Origin: CAVPCZ01 sp963702445
Lineage (GTDB): Bacteria; Bacteroidota; Ignavibacteria; UBA10030; UBA6906
Assembly (NCBI GenBank): GCA_963702445.1
Contig: CAVPCZ010000003.1
Location: 558,001-622,000, forward strand
Direction: 5' to 3'
DNA: 64,000 bases
The translations under genes and the position numbers were made by a program. The notes under the pieces were generated by a model. That model ran no database searches, was not told the origin of the DNA, and saw nothing but the letters and a program-made list of their open reading frames with translations. This document shows positions 1-7,574 of this stretch, piece after piece. Each line of letters begins with the position of its first letter. The stretch's first letter is position 1.

Positions 1-1
1 C

Positions 2-484
2 CAGGTTGACGAGGCCATCAAGGAATGCGACGCGCAGCGCGGTTCGGCGGCGAACATCATCCGGACCGGGCTCGAGCGTTACAAGACGGTGCTGTCGGAG
101 AAGAAGATGGATTCGGAAAAGCGTATGGCGGAGACGCAGCGCGCGATTGAAGAGGCGACAAGTCTTGAGACGCCGTTGCTCGAGCGGAATCTGATCGCCC
201 TCTCCACGATCGCCTCGATTGCGACCATGATGGGCCTGCTCGGCACGACGGTCGGTATGATCCGCGCCTTCACCGCTCTGGCCAAAGCCGGCAGCCCGGA
301 TGCGATCCAGCTCTCCATCGGGATCTCCGAAGCCCTTATCAACACGGCGCTCGGGTTGCTCGCGGCCATCATCGGTATTGTTGCGTACAACTTCTTCGTG
401 ACGAAAGTGGACAATTTCACCTACATGATCGACGAAGCCAGCTACAATGTCGTTCAGATTCTCAACAGCCGCAGCACCGACTAA
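2..484 (+). CDS. exbB: MotA/TolQ/ExbB proton channel family protein (5' end cut off)
   Basis: The reading frame is open from the first bases of the window, so the N-terminus lies outside it. The visible 160 residues match the C-terminal half of ExbB/TolQ: a hydrophilic stretch (RNLIALSTIASIATMMGLLG), then the conserved TVGMIRAF region and a last membrane helix (ALINTALGLLAAIIGIVAYN). In the family these helices form the proton-conducting pentamer in the inner membrane that powers TonB together with ExbD. It is followed 18 nt later by exbD and then by a second exbD and tonB, so the assignment to an energy-transduction operon is firm. ExbB versus TolQ cannot be separated from this fragment alone. 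Confidence 0.9.
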   Translation, partial: QVDEAIKECDAQRGSAANIIRTGLERYKTVLSEKKMDSEKRMAETQRAIEEATSLETPLLERNLIALSTIASIATMMGLLGTTVGMIRAFTALAKAGSPDAIQLSIGISEALINTALGLLAAIIGIVAYNFFVTKVDNFTYMIDEASYNVVQILNSRSTD

Positions 485-502
485 GCGCGGAACGGAGAAC
501 GT

Positions 503-1028
503 ATGCCAAAATTCAAGCCGCACCGACAAGGCGTCCGCATCGACATGACGCCGCTGGTGGACGTGGCGTTCCTGCTGCTGACGTTTTTCATGTTGACGAC
601 GCAGTTTAAGCCCCAGGAAGAGGTGACGATCATATTGCCTTCTTCCCATTCGGAATTCAAGCTGCCGGAATCGGACGTGATGATGATCAGCATAGCCAAG
701 GAAGCGACGCCCATCGGCAATGACACGACCCACATCTGGCTGGGACTCGACTCGCAGATTCTGCGGCAGCGGCTCTTCACGGAGTACAAGAACGTACCCA
801 GGTACGGGGAGAAGTACTACCTGCAGATCAGTTATCCCCGTGCCGAAGAGCCAGCTCGCGAATTACCTCGTCCAGGCCCGCACGGCAAATCCGAAACTCC
901 GCACGGTGATCAAAGGTGACCGGGATGCGGATTACGGTATTGCCGAGGATGTGATGGAGATCCTCCAGAAGACCCAAATCACGCGTTTCAGTCTGGTGAC
1001 CGATCTCGCCAGAACAGTTCAGGAATAG
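503..1028 (+). CDS. exbD: ExbD/TolR biopolymer transport protein (first copy, frameshifted)
   Basis: Starts MPKFKPHRQG and carries the ExbD/TolR hallmark RIDMTPLVDVAFLLLTFFML near residues 12-32: a single transmembrane helix with the proton-relay Asp (PLVDVAF), followed by a periplasmic domain. The frame breaks at about 840-855. The first frame reads on into nonsense, while the next frame continues with SQLANYLVQARTANPK and ends at 1028 with the usual ExbD tail (QITRFSLVTDLA). The span is 526 nt, a multiple of three plus one, so one extra base explains the break. Part of the ExbB-ExbD-ExbD-TonB operon; the partner is the ExbB pentamer in the inner membrane. Confidence 0.85.
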
Positions 1029-1038
1029 GAGGCCGATT

Positions 1039-1534
1039 ATGTCTGGTGGAGATGTAGCTGAAAGACCTCAAAAAGGAAAAGGGCAAGAAGAAGAAGGCCC
1101 GCCGCCTCGGCATCCGGATTGACATGACGCCGCTGGTGGACGTGGCACTTCTGCTGCTGACCTTTTTCATGTACACCACGAGCATGTCGCGCCCGCAGAC
1201 GATGGAGATCAACCTGCCGCCCGACAAGGACGTGAAGGTGGAAATCGCCGAATCGAATCTGCTCACGCTGCGGATCAACGACAAAGGGGAGATCTTCTGG
1301 AACTCGGGGATCGAATCGCCCAAGCGGCTCGATCCCGCGGAACAGCGCAAGTTCCTGAGGGAGAAATCCCAGGGCAACCCCAAGTTGACCACGCTGGTGA
1401 AGGTGGACCGTGAAGGGCGGTACGAAATGCTCGTGAATATCATTGACGAGCTCAACCTCGCCGGGATTCAGCGCTTCAGCATCGCGCCCTTGCTCGACGC
1501 CGACAAGGCGTTGCTCGCACGGGCGAAACCGTAA
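1039..1534 (+). CDS. exbD: ExbD/TolR biopolymer transport protein (second copy, frameshifted near the start)
   Basis: A good ribosome binding site (AGGAGG, 1026-1031) precedes ATG 1039 (MSGGDVAE). The frame then slips at about 1060-1066, where GAAAGACC should read GAAGACC, and continues DLKKEKGKKKKARRLGIRI into the ExbD signature MTPLVDVALLLLTFFM at 1124. The 496-nt span equals a multiple of three plus one, agreeing with one inserted A in an A-run. The basic N-terminus faces the cytoplasm, one helix spans the membrane, and the C-terminal part is periplasmic. Tandem ExbD paralogues in an operon are common in Bacteroidota-type TonB systems. Starting at the internal ATG 1124 would remove the basic N-terminal segment, so 1039 is preferred. 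Confidence 0.82.
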
Positions 1535-1554
1535 GGGGAAGGAGGAAACGTACT

Positions 1555-2298
1555 ATGGCTGCAGTTGCTGCGGCAGTGTCATACAAAGGAGCCGAATACG
1601 GCGCGATCGAGCTCAAGAAGGTCTATCAGAAGTACTGGACGATCGGGTTGAGCATTTCCGTGGCGATCCACCTCGTTCTTGTCAGCTCGTACTATCTGGT
1701 CGGGCTGCTCAGTGAGGAAGAACCGCCGATGGTGAACGTCCGGATCATGAAGTACAGCGATCTCGGACCGCCCCCCTCGATTACGAGTGCGAACACGCCT
1801 CCGCCGATCTCCGTTTCGGCGCCCACGGCCAAACCGACCGTCGGTGCACCCGTGCCGGTGCCGGACGCGGAAGTGAGCGCGGAACAAACCATGGCCACGC
1901 AGACGGAAATGAGCCAGACGGTTGCGCCCATGATCGAAGGAACCGGCGGTGACGGCAATGTGGAGATCCAGCAGGATATCCGGATTGATGAGGATGCCCC
2001 GCCTGCCGACTTTGTGCCGGTGGAAAAGGAACCGGTTGCCATCAAGAAGGTGGAACCGAAGTATCCGGATCTGGCGATGCGTGCAGGCCTCGAAGGAAAA
2101 GTGTGGGTGAAGATCTGGGTGGACAAGGAGGGGAAGGCCAAACAGGTGGTGATCCTGAAGAGCGATGCCGAGATCTTCAACGAACCGGCGGTCGAGGCGG
2201 CAAAACAGTGGGTGTTTACTCCTGCGTACATGAATAACGGACCGGTTGCGGTGTGGGTCTCCATCCCGTTCCGGTTCAAGCTGGCCGAGCGCAAGTAA
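1555..2298 (+). CDS. tonB: Energy transducer TonB
   Basis: A 247-residue protein with an AAGGAGG-like site just upstream of ATG 1555. It has a cytoplasmic N-terminus, one transmembrane helix (about residues 29-50, IGLSISVAIHLVLVSSYYLV), a proline-rich periplasmic spacer (about 75-120) and a C-terminal TonB domain from about residue 160 (YPDLAMRAGLEGKVWVKIWV). The C-terminal domain contacts the TonB box of outer-membrane receptors and passes on energy from ExbB/ExbD. Its position directly after two exbD genes fixes the role. A TonB-dependent receptor occurs at the far end of the window, but nothing here ties it specifically to this TonB. Confidence 0.93.
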   Translation: MAAVAAAVSYKGAEYGAIELKKVYQKYWTIGLSISVAIHLVLVSSYYLVGLLSEEEPPMVNVRIMKYSDLGPPPSITSANTPPPISVSAPTAKPTVGAPVPVPDAEVSAEQTMATQTEMSQTVAPMIEGTGGDGNVEIQQDIRIDEDAPPADFVPVEKEPVAIKKVEPKYPDLAMRAGLEGKVWVKIWVDKEGKAKQVVILKSDAEIFNEPAVEAAKQWVFTPAYMNNGPVAVWVSIPFRFKLAERK

Positions 2299-2337
2299 CA
2301 GTGCGGAACGGCCCCGCAGGGGAAGAGGTATGCCCCG

Positions 2338-2371
2338 AGGGGGAAGGAAGCTGATGCCTCGCCTTCCCCCT
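2338..2371 (+). terminator. Hairpin between tonB and the downstream small gene
   Basis: A perfect 10-bp stem (AGGGGGAAGG at 2338-2347 with CCTTCCCCCT at 2362-2371) and a 14-nt loop. There is no long T-run after it, so it may attenuate rather than stop transcription from tonB into the PstS-like/TPR genes. Confidence 0.45.
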
Positions 2372-2401
2372 TGTGCGCCTGGAGTCCGAGCGAACGCTCT
2401 C

Positions 2402-2596
2402 ATGAATGCCATGCGGTGGGTGATTCTTGGCCTGTCTGCCGCGGCAATGGCAGGCGGCGTGCTGATCATGACCGGCTATCTGGTGCCGCGCCACGCGATT
2501 TTCTCCGATCAGATCAATTTCGCGTTCGGTGCCGTCATCTTTCTCTACGGGCTGTACCGGTTTGTGATCACCTACTTTCGGAGGCCACGACCATGA
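2402..2596 (+). CDS. Small two-helix membrane protein of unknown function
   Basis: ATG 2402 gives a 64-residue protein, MNAMRWVILGLS..., with two hydrophobic helices (about residues 5-27 and 38-58) and a basic C-terminal tail (TYFRRPRP). The stop overlaps the start of the PstS-like lipoprotein gene by four bases (ATGA), so the two are very probably translationally coupled. I do not recognise a named family. The location inside the ExbB/ExbD/TonB-PstS-TPR gene row suggests a membrane accessory of that system, which is inference. The start was chosen because longer in-frame extensions read through the tonB hairpin region. Confidence 0.65.
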   Translation: MNAMRWVILGLSAAAMAGGVLIMTGYLVPRHAIFSDQINFAFGAVIFLYGLYRFVITYFRRPRP

Positions 2597-3519
2597 ACGT
2601 GCCACGCCAGCTCTGCACCTACCTCTGGTGCGGGATGCTGATCGCCGGCTGCACGCGGGAGCCCGGGTCGACCCAGCTCACGAAGGGTGCACTGCGGGTC
2701 GACTGCGACGAAGCGGTGGCTCCCGTGGTGCGGCTTCTGGTGGAGGAATTCCACCGGCAGTATCCGGATGCAAACGTCACGGTGAATCCGGTCGAAGCCC
2801 GTGAAGCGACCGCCAACTTTGTCAACGACAGCGTCCGGGTGATCGTCGTTGCCCGCCCGCTGAACGCTGAAGAACGGTCTTTTCTGACGACGACGAAGAC
2901 CTGGTTCGAAGAATATCACGTCGCCCAGGGAGCCGTTGCGGTCATCGCCAACACGGCGAATCCGGTGAAAACGCTGCGGGTCGGGCAGGCAGACAGCATC
3001 TTCTCCGGCCTCGTGACGGCGTGGCCGGGATGGCGTGCCGGAGGCCCGATTGATGTTGTGGTCGGCGGGATCAATTCCAGCACGAATGAGGTGTTCCGGG
3101 AAGCCATCCTCGGTTCCCGGAAGTATGCGCTTTCGGCGACACCGTTTTCGTCAAGCAGTGAGCTGCTGGATCACGTGCGGCAAACGCGCAGCGCCATCGG
3201 ACTGCTCAGTGTCTCCTGGTTAAAGGGGGTCGAAAATGACGTTTCGGTGCTCGGGCTTGCGCGTCCCGGCGTCTCGCCGGATTCGTCGCAGTCGCCCGGC
3301 AAACCGTACACGCCGATCCAGGGATATGTGTACAAAGGATACTATCCGGTTTGTACACCCGTGTACATCTACACGCGCTCCATTGACCGGGACGTGGCGC
3401 TGGGATTTATCTCGTTCGCCAGCAGCGGGCAGGGACAGAAGGTGTTCCTGGACAACGGGCTGGTGCCGGTAAAGAGTCCTGTGCGACTCATCCAACTTAC
3501 ATCCGAACAGGTGAAATGA
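2593..3519 (+). CDS. PstS-like phosphate-type substrate-binding lipoprotein
   Basis: Starts at ATG 2593 with a lipoprotein signal peptide ending in the lipobox LIAGC (Cys about residue 20), so it should be anchored in the membrane facing the periplasm. The mature part follows the PstS/type 2 periplasmic binding fold: GALRVDCDEAVAPVV, VEARPLN-like segments, and a C-terminal section (YPVCTPVYIYTRS, ISFASSGQGQKVFLDNGLVPV) that closely matches the end of phosphate-binding proteins. At 308 residues it has normal length. No pstCAB transporter genes accompany it. It sits between a TonB module and a TPR protein, which argues for a role in that envelope system rather than classic phosphate import. Confidence 0.78.
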   Translation: MNVPRQLCTYLWCGMLIAGCTREPGSTQLTKGALRVDCDEAVAPVVRLLVEEFHRQYPDANVTVNPVEAREATANFVNDSVRVIVVARPLNAEERSFLTTTKTWFEEYHVAQGAVAVIANTANPVKTLRVGQADSIFSGLVTAWPGWRAGGPIDVVVGGINSSTNEVFREAILGSRKYALSATPFSSSSELLDHVRQTRSAIGLLSVSWLKGVENDVSVLGLARPGVSPDSSQSPGKPYTPIQGYVYKGYYPVCTPVYIYTRSIDRDVALGFISFASSGQGQKVFLDNGLVPVKSPVRLIQLTSEQVK

Positions 3520-3520
3520 G

Positions 3521-4465
3521 ATGAAACGAGCTATGATGGTGTTGCTTCTCGGGTGTGTCCTGCAGTCCGGGTACGGCCAGGAATTCCTTACGAAGGGGAA
3601 GGTTGCGCTCGGGGCAAAGGATACCGCCGCGGCTCTTGCCGCCTTCGAGCAGGCGGTAAAGGCCGGACAGAAACCCGGAGAGGCGAACTACTACCTGGGT
3701 GCGATTGCCCTTGCGCGCGGGAACACCCCCAACGCCATCAGGTACCTGGAGGAAGCGGTCCGTTATGACGACGAAAACGTGGATGCCCTGCGCAAGCTGG
3801 GGGAGGCCCAGGTGCTGAACAAGAATGTCAAGGCGGCGCTTCCCCACCTGCGCCGGGCGATAAAACTCGCACCGAAGAACGGTGCGACGATGGCGGCGTA
3901 CGGCCGGGCACTCCTGGCCGTGGACTCGGTGGATGCGGCGATCGTGCAGTTCACCCGCGCAAAGGAATTTACGCCCGACGATCCGACCATCTACGAGGGA
4001 CTGGGCGATGCCTACGGGAAGCAAAACGTGGTCGTGATGGTCGTGAGCAACTATCAGAAGGCGATCGAACTGGACCCGCGCAATGTTGACCGCCGGGTGA
4101 AGCTGGCGCGCGTCTATGAAAAGGACCGGAAATACACGGACGCCGTTCGCCAGTTCGAGGAAATCATCAAGCTTGACTCAACAAACGCCGGCGCCTATAT
4201 GCAGAAAGGGAACATCCTCCTGCGTGCGAAAATGTACAAGCAGGCGGTCCCGCCTCTCCGTACCCTGACGCAGCTTCAGCCGAAGTCGGCCGAGGCATCC
4301 GTCCTCCTGACAAAAGCCCTGTCCGGTGCCGGAGACTATCCCGAGGTCGTCAAGGAGGGGAAGCGATCCCTGAAACTCGATTCGGCGAACACGGACGTCT
4401 GGCGCATGGTGGCGCAGGCGCAGGTGGAGACGAAGGAATACGCGGAGGCGCTTGTCGTCATATGA
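3521..4465 (+). CDS. Tetratricopeptide-repeat protein, N-terminal part (gene split by frameshift)
   Basis: Begins one base after the stop of the PstS-like gene with a signal peptide (MKRAMMVLLLGCVLQSGYG), so it is exported. The rest is consecutive TPR units of about 34 residues with the usual W/L-G-Y-A-F-A-P spacing (for example YYLGAIALARGNTPNAIRYL). The frame ends at 4465, and the next frame, 4462-5352, continues TPRs without a signal peptide. Removing two bases between about 4455 and 4470 gives a smooth join (EALVVYERLKRRNAFKPED). The whole is therefore most likely one TPR protein of about 610 residues, likely a periplasmic scaffold. A real ATGA-coupled gene pair is the alternative. Confidence 0.8.
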   Translation: MKRAMMVLLLGCVLQSGYGQEFLTKGKVALGAKDTAAALAAFEQAVKAGQKPGEANYYLGAIALARGNTPNAIRYLEEAVRYDDENVDALRKLGEAQVLNKNVKAALPHLRRAIKLAPKNGATMAAYGRALLAVDSVDAAIVQFTRAKEFTPDDPTIYEGLGDAYGKQNVVVMVVSNYQKAIELDPRNVDRRVKLARVYEKDRKYTDAVRQFEEIIKLDSTNAGAYMQKGNILLRAKMYKQAVPPLRTLTQLQPKSAEASVLLTKALSGAGDYPEVVKEGKRSLKLDSANTDVWRMVAQAQVETKEYAEALVVI

Positions 4466-5352
4466 AGCGACTCAAGCGGCGCAATGCCTTCAAACCCGAA
4501 GATCAGGCACAGTATGGTCTCGCCCTGGCAAGGCTCGGGCGGGATGACGAGGCGCTCAAGTCATTGCTGGATGCCGTCGCGATGGACTCGACAAACTGCG
4601 ACGCCTATTTCAGTCTGGGCGCAATCTATATGAAGAAGCGGGATTATGAAAAATCCGCCGCGATGTTCGAGAAGCGAATCAGCTGCGATACGAACTCGCT
4701 CTCATTGCCCACCTATCTCAATGCCGCTGCTTCCTATATGCAGACCAAGAATTATCCCCGCGTGCGGGAGTTGCTCACCCGCGTGATCGAGGTGAAGCCG
4801 GACTTCCTCCAGGCGCGGTTGTGGCTGGCGCGCTATTACACGCAGGTCGACTCTCTGGACAACGCAAAAGCGGAATACGACGAGGTGCTGAAGCAAATCG
4901 GCAGCAACACAGACAAATTCAAGAAAGAAGCTGCCGAAGCCCATTACCTGCTTGGCATGTACTACTTCCGGAAACAAGCGTTCGGATCGGCCGTGGAGTC
5001 GTTCCGCAAGGCCTCGGGTCTTGGCTACGAAGATCCCAACCTGCGGCTCACGTGGGGTCAGGCGGTCATGCAAACTCTGGATCGTACAGGAAATGCAGCG
5101 GACAATGCCGTCAAGATTCAAGAGAGCATCCGTCTGTTCCGCAAAGTGATAGAGCTCGATCCCAGCAATGCGCAGGGTCATCTCTGGCTTGCCCAGGGAC
5201 TCATCCAGTCGCGCGTGGAAGGGGACGATGAGAAGAACAGGCAGCTTCGAGACGACGCCTGCGGGGAACTGCGCAAAGTGCTCAAGATCGAACCGAAGAA
5301 CGAGGATGCGAAAAAGGCCATGGAGAGGATCGGCTGCCCGGGAGCAAAGTAG
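4462..5352 (+). CDS. Tetratricopeptide-repeat protein, C-terminal part (continuation of the preceding frame)
   Basis: A 296-residue open frame made of TPR units (QYGLALARLGRDDEALKSLL, AYFSLGAIYMKKRDYEKSA, AHYLLGMYYFRKQAFGSAV). It has no signal peptide or convincing Shine-Dalgarno site of its own and begins exactly where the preceding TPR frame is lost. I read it as the second half of the same protein, displaced by two extra bases near 4460. The C-terminus (RKVLKIEPKNEDAKKAMERI) ends with a complete last repeat. It closes the ExbB-ExbD-ExbD-TonB-PstS-TPR gene row and is followed by an intrinsic terminator. Confidence 0.78.
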   Translation: MKRLKRRNAFKPEDQAQYGLALARLGRDDEALKSLLDAVAMDSTNCDAYFSLGAIYMKKRDYEKSAAMFEKRISCDTNSLSLPTYLNAAASYMQTKNYPRVRELLTRVIEVKPDFLQARLWLARYYTQVDSLDNAKAEYDEVLKQIGSNTDKFKKEAAEAHYLLGMYYFRKQAFGSAVESFRKASGLGYEDPNLRLTWGQAVMQTLDRTGNAADNAVKIQESIRLFRKVIELDPSNAQGHLWLAQGLIQSRVEGDDEKNRQLRDDACGELRKVLKIEPKNEDAKKAMERIGCPGAK

Positions 5353-5421
5353 GTTTTGGGCGACAGAAGGACTGAAGACGGAGAGGGAGGGGTTGAAGGG
5401 AGGAGCGGGAGGAACGAACAG

Positions 5422-5458
5422 GAGCCATACCACAGCGAGTGGGGCGGCTCTTTTTTTT
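5422..5458 (+). terminator. Intrinsic terminator after the TPR gene
   Basis: An outer stem GAGCC (5422-5426)/GGCTC (5446-5450) and inner CCAC/GTGG pairing are followed directly by eight T (5451-5458). It lies about 70 nt after the TPR stop and ends the TonB-TPR transcription unit. Confidence 0.7.
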
Positions 5459-5512
5459 GTCGAATCTCGGACCAATTTTTGAGGTTTCTCAGAAGAATTT
5501 CTACGAAAAGAC

Positions 5513-5541
5513 TTGACAGGGGGCGTTCCGTTTTGTATATT
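5513..5541 (+). promoter_or_regulatory. Sigma-70 type promoter of the ECF sigma factor gene
   Basis: Perfect -35 TTGACA (5513-5518), 17-nt spacer, -10 TATATT (5536-5541). The predicted start of transcription is near 5549, giving a leader of about 65 nt before ATG 5614. The surrounding A/T-rich DNA, unusual in this G+C-rich window, supports it. Confidence 0.75.
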
Positions 5542-5613
5542 GAAGATAACAAATATATCGTCCATATCGTCTATATCGTAAATTTAAGATCCTGTATACT
5601 AGAGGAGGGCACG

Positions 5614-6216
5614 ATGAAGATGGTGGAAAATAATCGTCACCGCCAGTTCGAAAAAGAAATGATGCCGTACATGGACATGCTTTACAGCTACGCCTACTAT
5701 CTTTCCGGAGACAGGGAGCAGGCGAACGACATCCTGCAGGATACGTATCTCAAAGCATTCCGGTTCTACGACAAATTCGAACGCGGAACAAACGCGAAAG
5801 CATGGCTCTACAGGATCATGAAGAACACGTATATCAACGAGTACCGCCGGACGCACAGACTTCCTGAGATCGTGGAATATGACGAACACATCTCATCGTA
5901 CCAGATGAGCAGGGGGGGCAATCCGGCATCGGGCGATCTTCGTGCGATGCTGGAAACGCAAACCTTTGACGATGATATTGCCGGCGCAATTGCAGCCCTG
6001 CCGGACAAGTTCAAGAGCGTCGTCGTCCTGAGGGATATCGAGGAGCTTCCTTACGAGGAGATTGCGGAGGCGCTGGAGATTCCGATAGGCACGGTTCGAT
6101 CACGTCTTCACCGGGCACGGGCGATTCTGTTTGAACGCCTCAAGGGGTATGCCAGGGACAGAGGATATGCGGTAGAAGATCACTTCGTGCCGGACAAGCT
6201 GGCGCTGGCATCCTGA
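5614..6216 (+). CDS. ECF-subfamily RNA polymerase sigma factor (sigma-24/RpoE-like)
   Basis: ATG 5614 follows a GAGGAGGG site. The 200-residue protein has region 2 (YMDMLYSYAYYLSGDREQAN, then DILQDTYLKAFRFYDKF and the -10 reading segment NAKAWLYRIMKNTYINEYRR) and region 4 (ALPDKFKSVVVLRDIEELPY, EEIAEALEIPIGTVRSRLHR, a helix-turn-helix for the -35 element). This is a textbook ECF layout. No anti-sigma factor gene follows; the next gene is convergent, so control is either at transcription or by an anti-sigma encoded elsewhere. Close relatives in Bacteroidota/Chlorobiota are annotated as stress-response sigma factors, but the regulon cannot be read here. Confidence 0.92.
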   Translation: MKMVENNRHRQFEKEMMPYMDMLYSYAYYLSGDREQANDILQDTYLKAFRFYDKFERGTNAKAWLYRIMKNTYINEYRRTHRLPEIVEYDEHISSYQMSRGGNPASGDLRAMLETQTFDDDIAGAIAALPDKFKSVVVLRDIEELPYEEIAEALEIPIGTVRSRLHRARAILFERLKGYARDRGYAVEDHFVPDKLALAS

Positions 6217-6237
6217 GCCTGAGAAATCCCGCGTACC

Positions 6238-6284
6238 GGTAAGCACACGGACCGCACCAATGTGAAGCAGTCCGTGTGCTTACC
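6238..6284. terminator. Bidirectional terminator between the sigma factor and Nudix genes
   Basis: Perfect 15-bp inverted repeat, GGTAAGCACACGGAC (6238-6252) and its complement at 6270-6284, with a 17-nt loop. It lies between two convergent genes and includes the stop codon of the minus-strand Nudix gene. T-rich sequence follows on the plus strand (GTTTTACC). Confidence 0.7.
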
Positions 6285-6879
6285 GTTTTACCGTATGCCG
6301 GCCTCCCCCGTGGAGGATGTCGCAGAGATTTCTGATCATTGCCGCGGTCGCCCCCCAGATAACCCTTCCCTGGTATTCGTAGAACCAGACCTCTCGCTCG
6401 CCCAGCGGAGTGGAGAGCATTTCCCGCCGTCCGTTCTCCGGATCCGCAAAGAAAGGCAGGGGTACGGTAAACACTTCGGCCACTTCGCGAGGATTGGGTT
6501 TCATTTGAGGAATCGGCCCGACGATCCCCACAACGGGGGTGATCAGAAAACCTGTCGGCGTGAAAAGGTCGTCAAGCATGCCCAGTACTTCGACGTGCGC
6601 GGGGGCGATCCCCAGTTCCTCCTCGGTTTCGCGCAGCGCCGTGTGCCGCCGACTCGTGTCCCCTTCATCCACCATTCCGCCGGGAAAGGAGATCTGTCCC
6701 TTATGCGTTTCCACGTCTTCGGTCCGGCGGGTGAGAAGGATATCAACGGCACCGGCCTTCAGGACAAGAGGGATCAGGACAGCCGCCGGCGTAAACCCTC
6801 CACGGGTAACGGGGGAGGGGATGTCGTCCGCCGATTGGCGGAATAGGGCCCGAAGCGCCGCGGGAGTGATTTCCTTCAT
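6280..6879 (-). CDS. Nudix hydrolase, CoA pyrophosphatase type
   Basis: About 199 residues from MKEITPAALRALFRQ. A longer start eight codons upstream (MPGLVSWIM) is possible. The Nudix box GX5EX7REUXEEXGU is seen as GGMVDEGDTSRRHTALRETEEELG, preceded by LLTRRTEDVETHKGQISFPG, the segment that is characteristic of NudL/CoA diphosphatases (COG0494 branch acting on CoA and acyl-CoA). The product would hydrolyse the pyrophosphate of CoA derivatives with Mg2+ in the cytoplasm. It is convergent with the sigma factor gene and shares its terminator. Substrate is a family-based inference. Confidence 0.85.
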   Translation of the reverse strand: MKEITPAALRALFRQSADDIPSPVTRGGFTPAAVLIPLVLKAGAVDILLTRRTEDVETHKGQISFPGGMVDEGDTSRRHTALRETEEELGIAPAHVEVLGMLDDLFTPTGFLITPVVGIVGPIPQMKPNPREVAEVFTVPLPFFADPENGRREMLSTPLGEREVWFYEYQGRVIWGATAAMIRNLCDILHGGGRHTVKR

Positions 6880-6923
6880 GATCCAAGATACCAAACCCGG
6901 CACCGATCTGCAAAACGCGCGGA

Positions 6924-6952
6924 TTGCATGTTCGTACCCGGCTCTCTATATT
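6924..6952 (+). promoter_or_regulatory. Sigma-70 type promoter of the HMA/Smr/carboxypeptidase genes
   Basis: TTGCAT (6924-6929), 17-nt spacer, TATATT (6947-6952). Transcription would begin near 6959, about 38 nt before ATG 6997. The -10 hexamer is identical to that of the sigma factor promoter. Confidence 0.6.
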
Positions 6953-6996
6953 ACTACTATCGATACGAAGGATATGTCCAACAGTACGGAACCTGT

Positions 6997-7197
6997 ATGC
7001 ACGAGCGTGAAGTCCGCATCGAAGGGATGACCTGCCAGCATTGTGTTCTGGCGGTCCAGAAGGCTCTCAATCGTGTCCCGGGAATCACCCTTCAGGTCGT
7101 TCGGGTTGGTGCCGTTGTCTACAGCGCGCCGGACACCGAGCGCGTGCTGCCGCAGGTGCGTGCAGCCATCACGGAAGCCGGGTACACTCCGGCATGA
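6997..7197 (+). CDS. Small heavy-metal-associated (HMA) domain protein, copper-chaperone-like
   Basis: From ATG 6997 the protein is 66 residues (MHEREVRIEGMTCQHC...), the size of a free-standing HMA domain. It has the metal-binding GMTCxxC motif with the two cysteines at about residues 13 and 16 and a ferredoxin-like beta-alpha-beta pattern ending in AITEAGYTPA. An in-frame extension to 6928 would run through the promoter and is rejected. Family members bind Cu(I) or similar soft metals and deliver them to P-type ATPases, but no such ATPase is present in the window, so the partner is unknown. Confidence 0.82.
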   Translation: MHEREVRIEGMTCQHCVLAVQKALNRVPGITLQVVRVGAVVYSAPDTERVLPQVRAAITEAGYTPA

Positions 7198-7207
7198 CCT
7201 GCGCACC

Positions 7208-7552
7208 ATGAATTCTCCGCTTCTGATCGTCGATGTTGCACATCCTCCCATGCCCCCGCACATCGTGGAAGAGCAGCTGCTGGCTGCGTGGTCCCGTGCC
7301 CGGAACACATCGTCGGTCCGTGTCCTGAAGATCATCCACGGGCATGGCAGTTCGGGAAAGGGAGGATCGACCAGGGTGGTTGTTCGCAACTGGGTTCACG
7401 GGCAGCGATCACGGTTCCGGGCGGTCATACCGGGTGAATCGTATACCCTGTTTGATGCGGCAACGCAGTCCCTGCGGCAGGAGATAGGCGCGTTTCACGA
7501 TCCGGATCTCCACAACGGCAATCCGGGGATAACGGTGATCTGGATCCGGTAG
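7208..7552 (+). CDS. Smr-domain protein
   Basis: A 114-residue protein starting at ATG 7208, ten bases after the HMA gene. It matches the Smr (small MutS-related) domain: an N-terminal LLIVDVAHPPM strand, a helix, then VLKIIHGHGSSGKGG, equivalent to the family's HGxG loop, and a C-terminal GNPGITVIWI strand. Smr domains bind or nick nucleic acids, and in MutS2 and stand-alone proteins have been linked to branched DNA or to collided ribosomes. Which activity applies here cannot be told. It is likely cotranscribed with the HMA protein and the M14 peptidase that follows 22 nt later. Confidence 0.75.
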   Translation: MNSPLLIVDVAHPPMPPHIVEEQLLAAWSRARNTSSVRVLKIIHGHGSSGKGGSTRVVVRNWVHGQRSRFRAVIPGESYTLFDAATQSLRQEIGAFHDPDLHNGNPGITVIWIR

Positions 7553-7574
7553 ATTCATCCTCTTTGGGGTTCCC

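Noticed and set aside
2593..3519. A phosphate ABC transporter operon
   Set aside because: Only a PstS-like binding protein is present; no permease or ATPase gene exists in the window.
4455..4470. Two translationally coupled TPR genes with ATGA overlap
   Set aside because: The second lacks a signal peptide and ribosome site, and removing two bases gives one continuous repeat array; a split gene is more likely.
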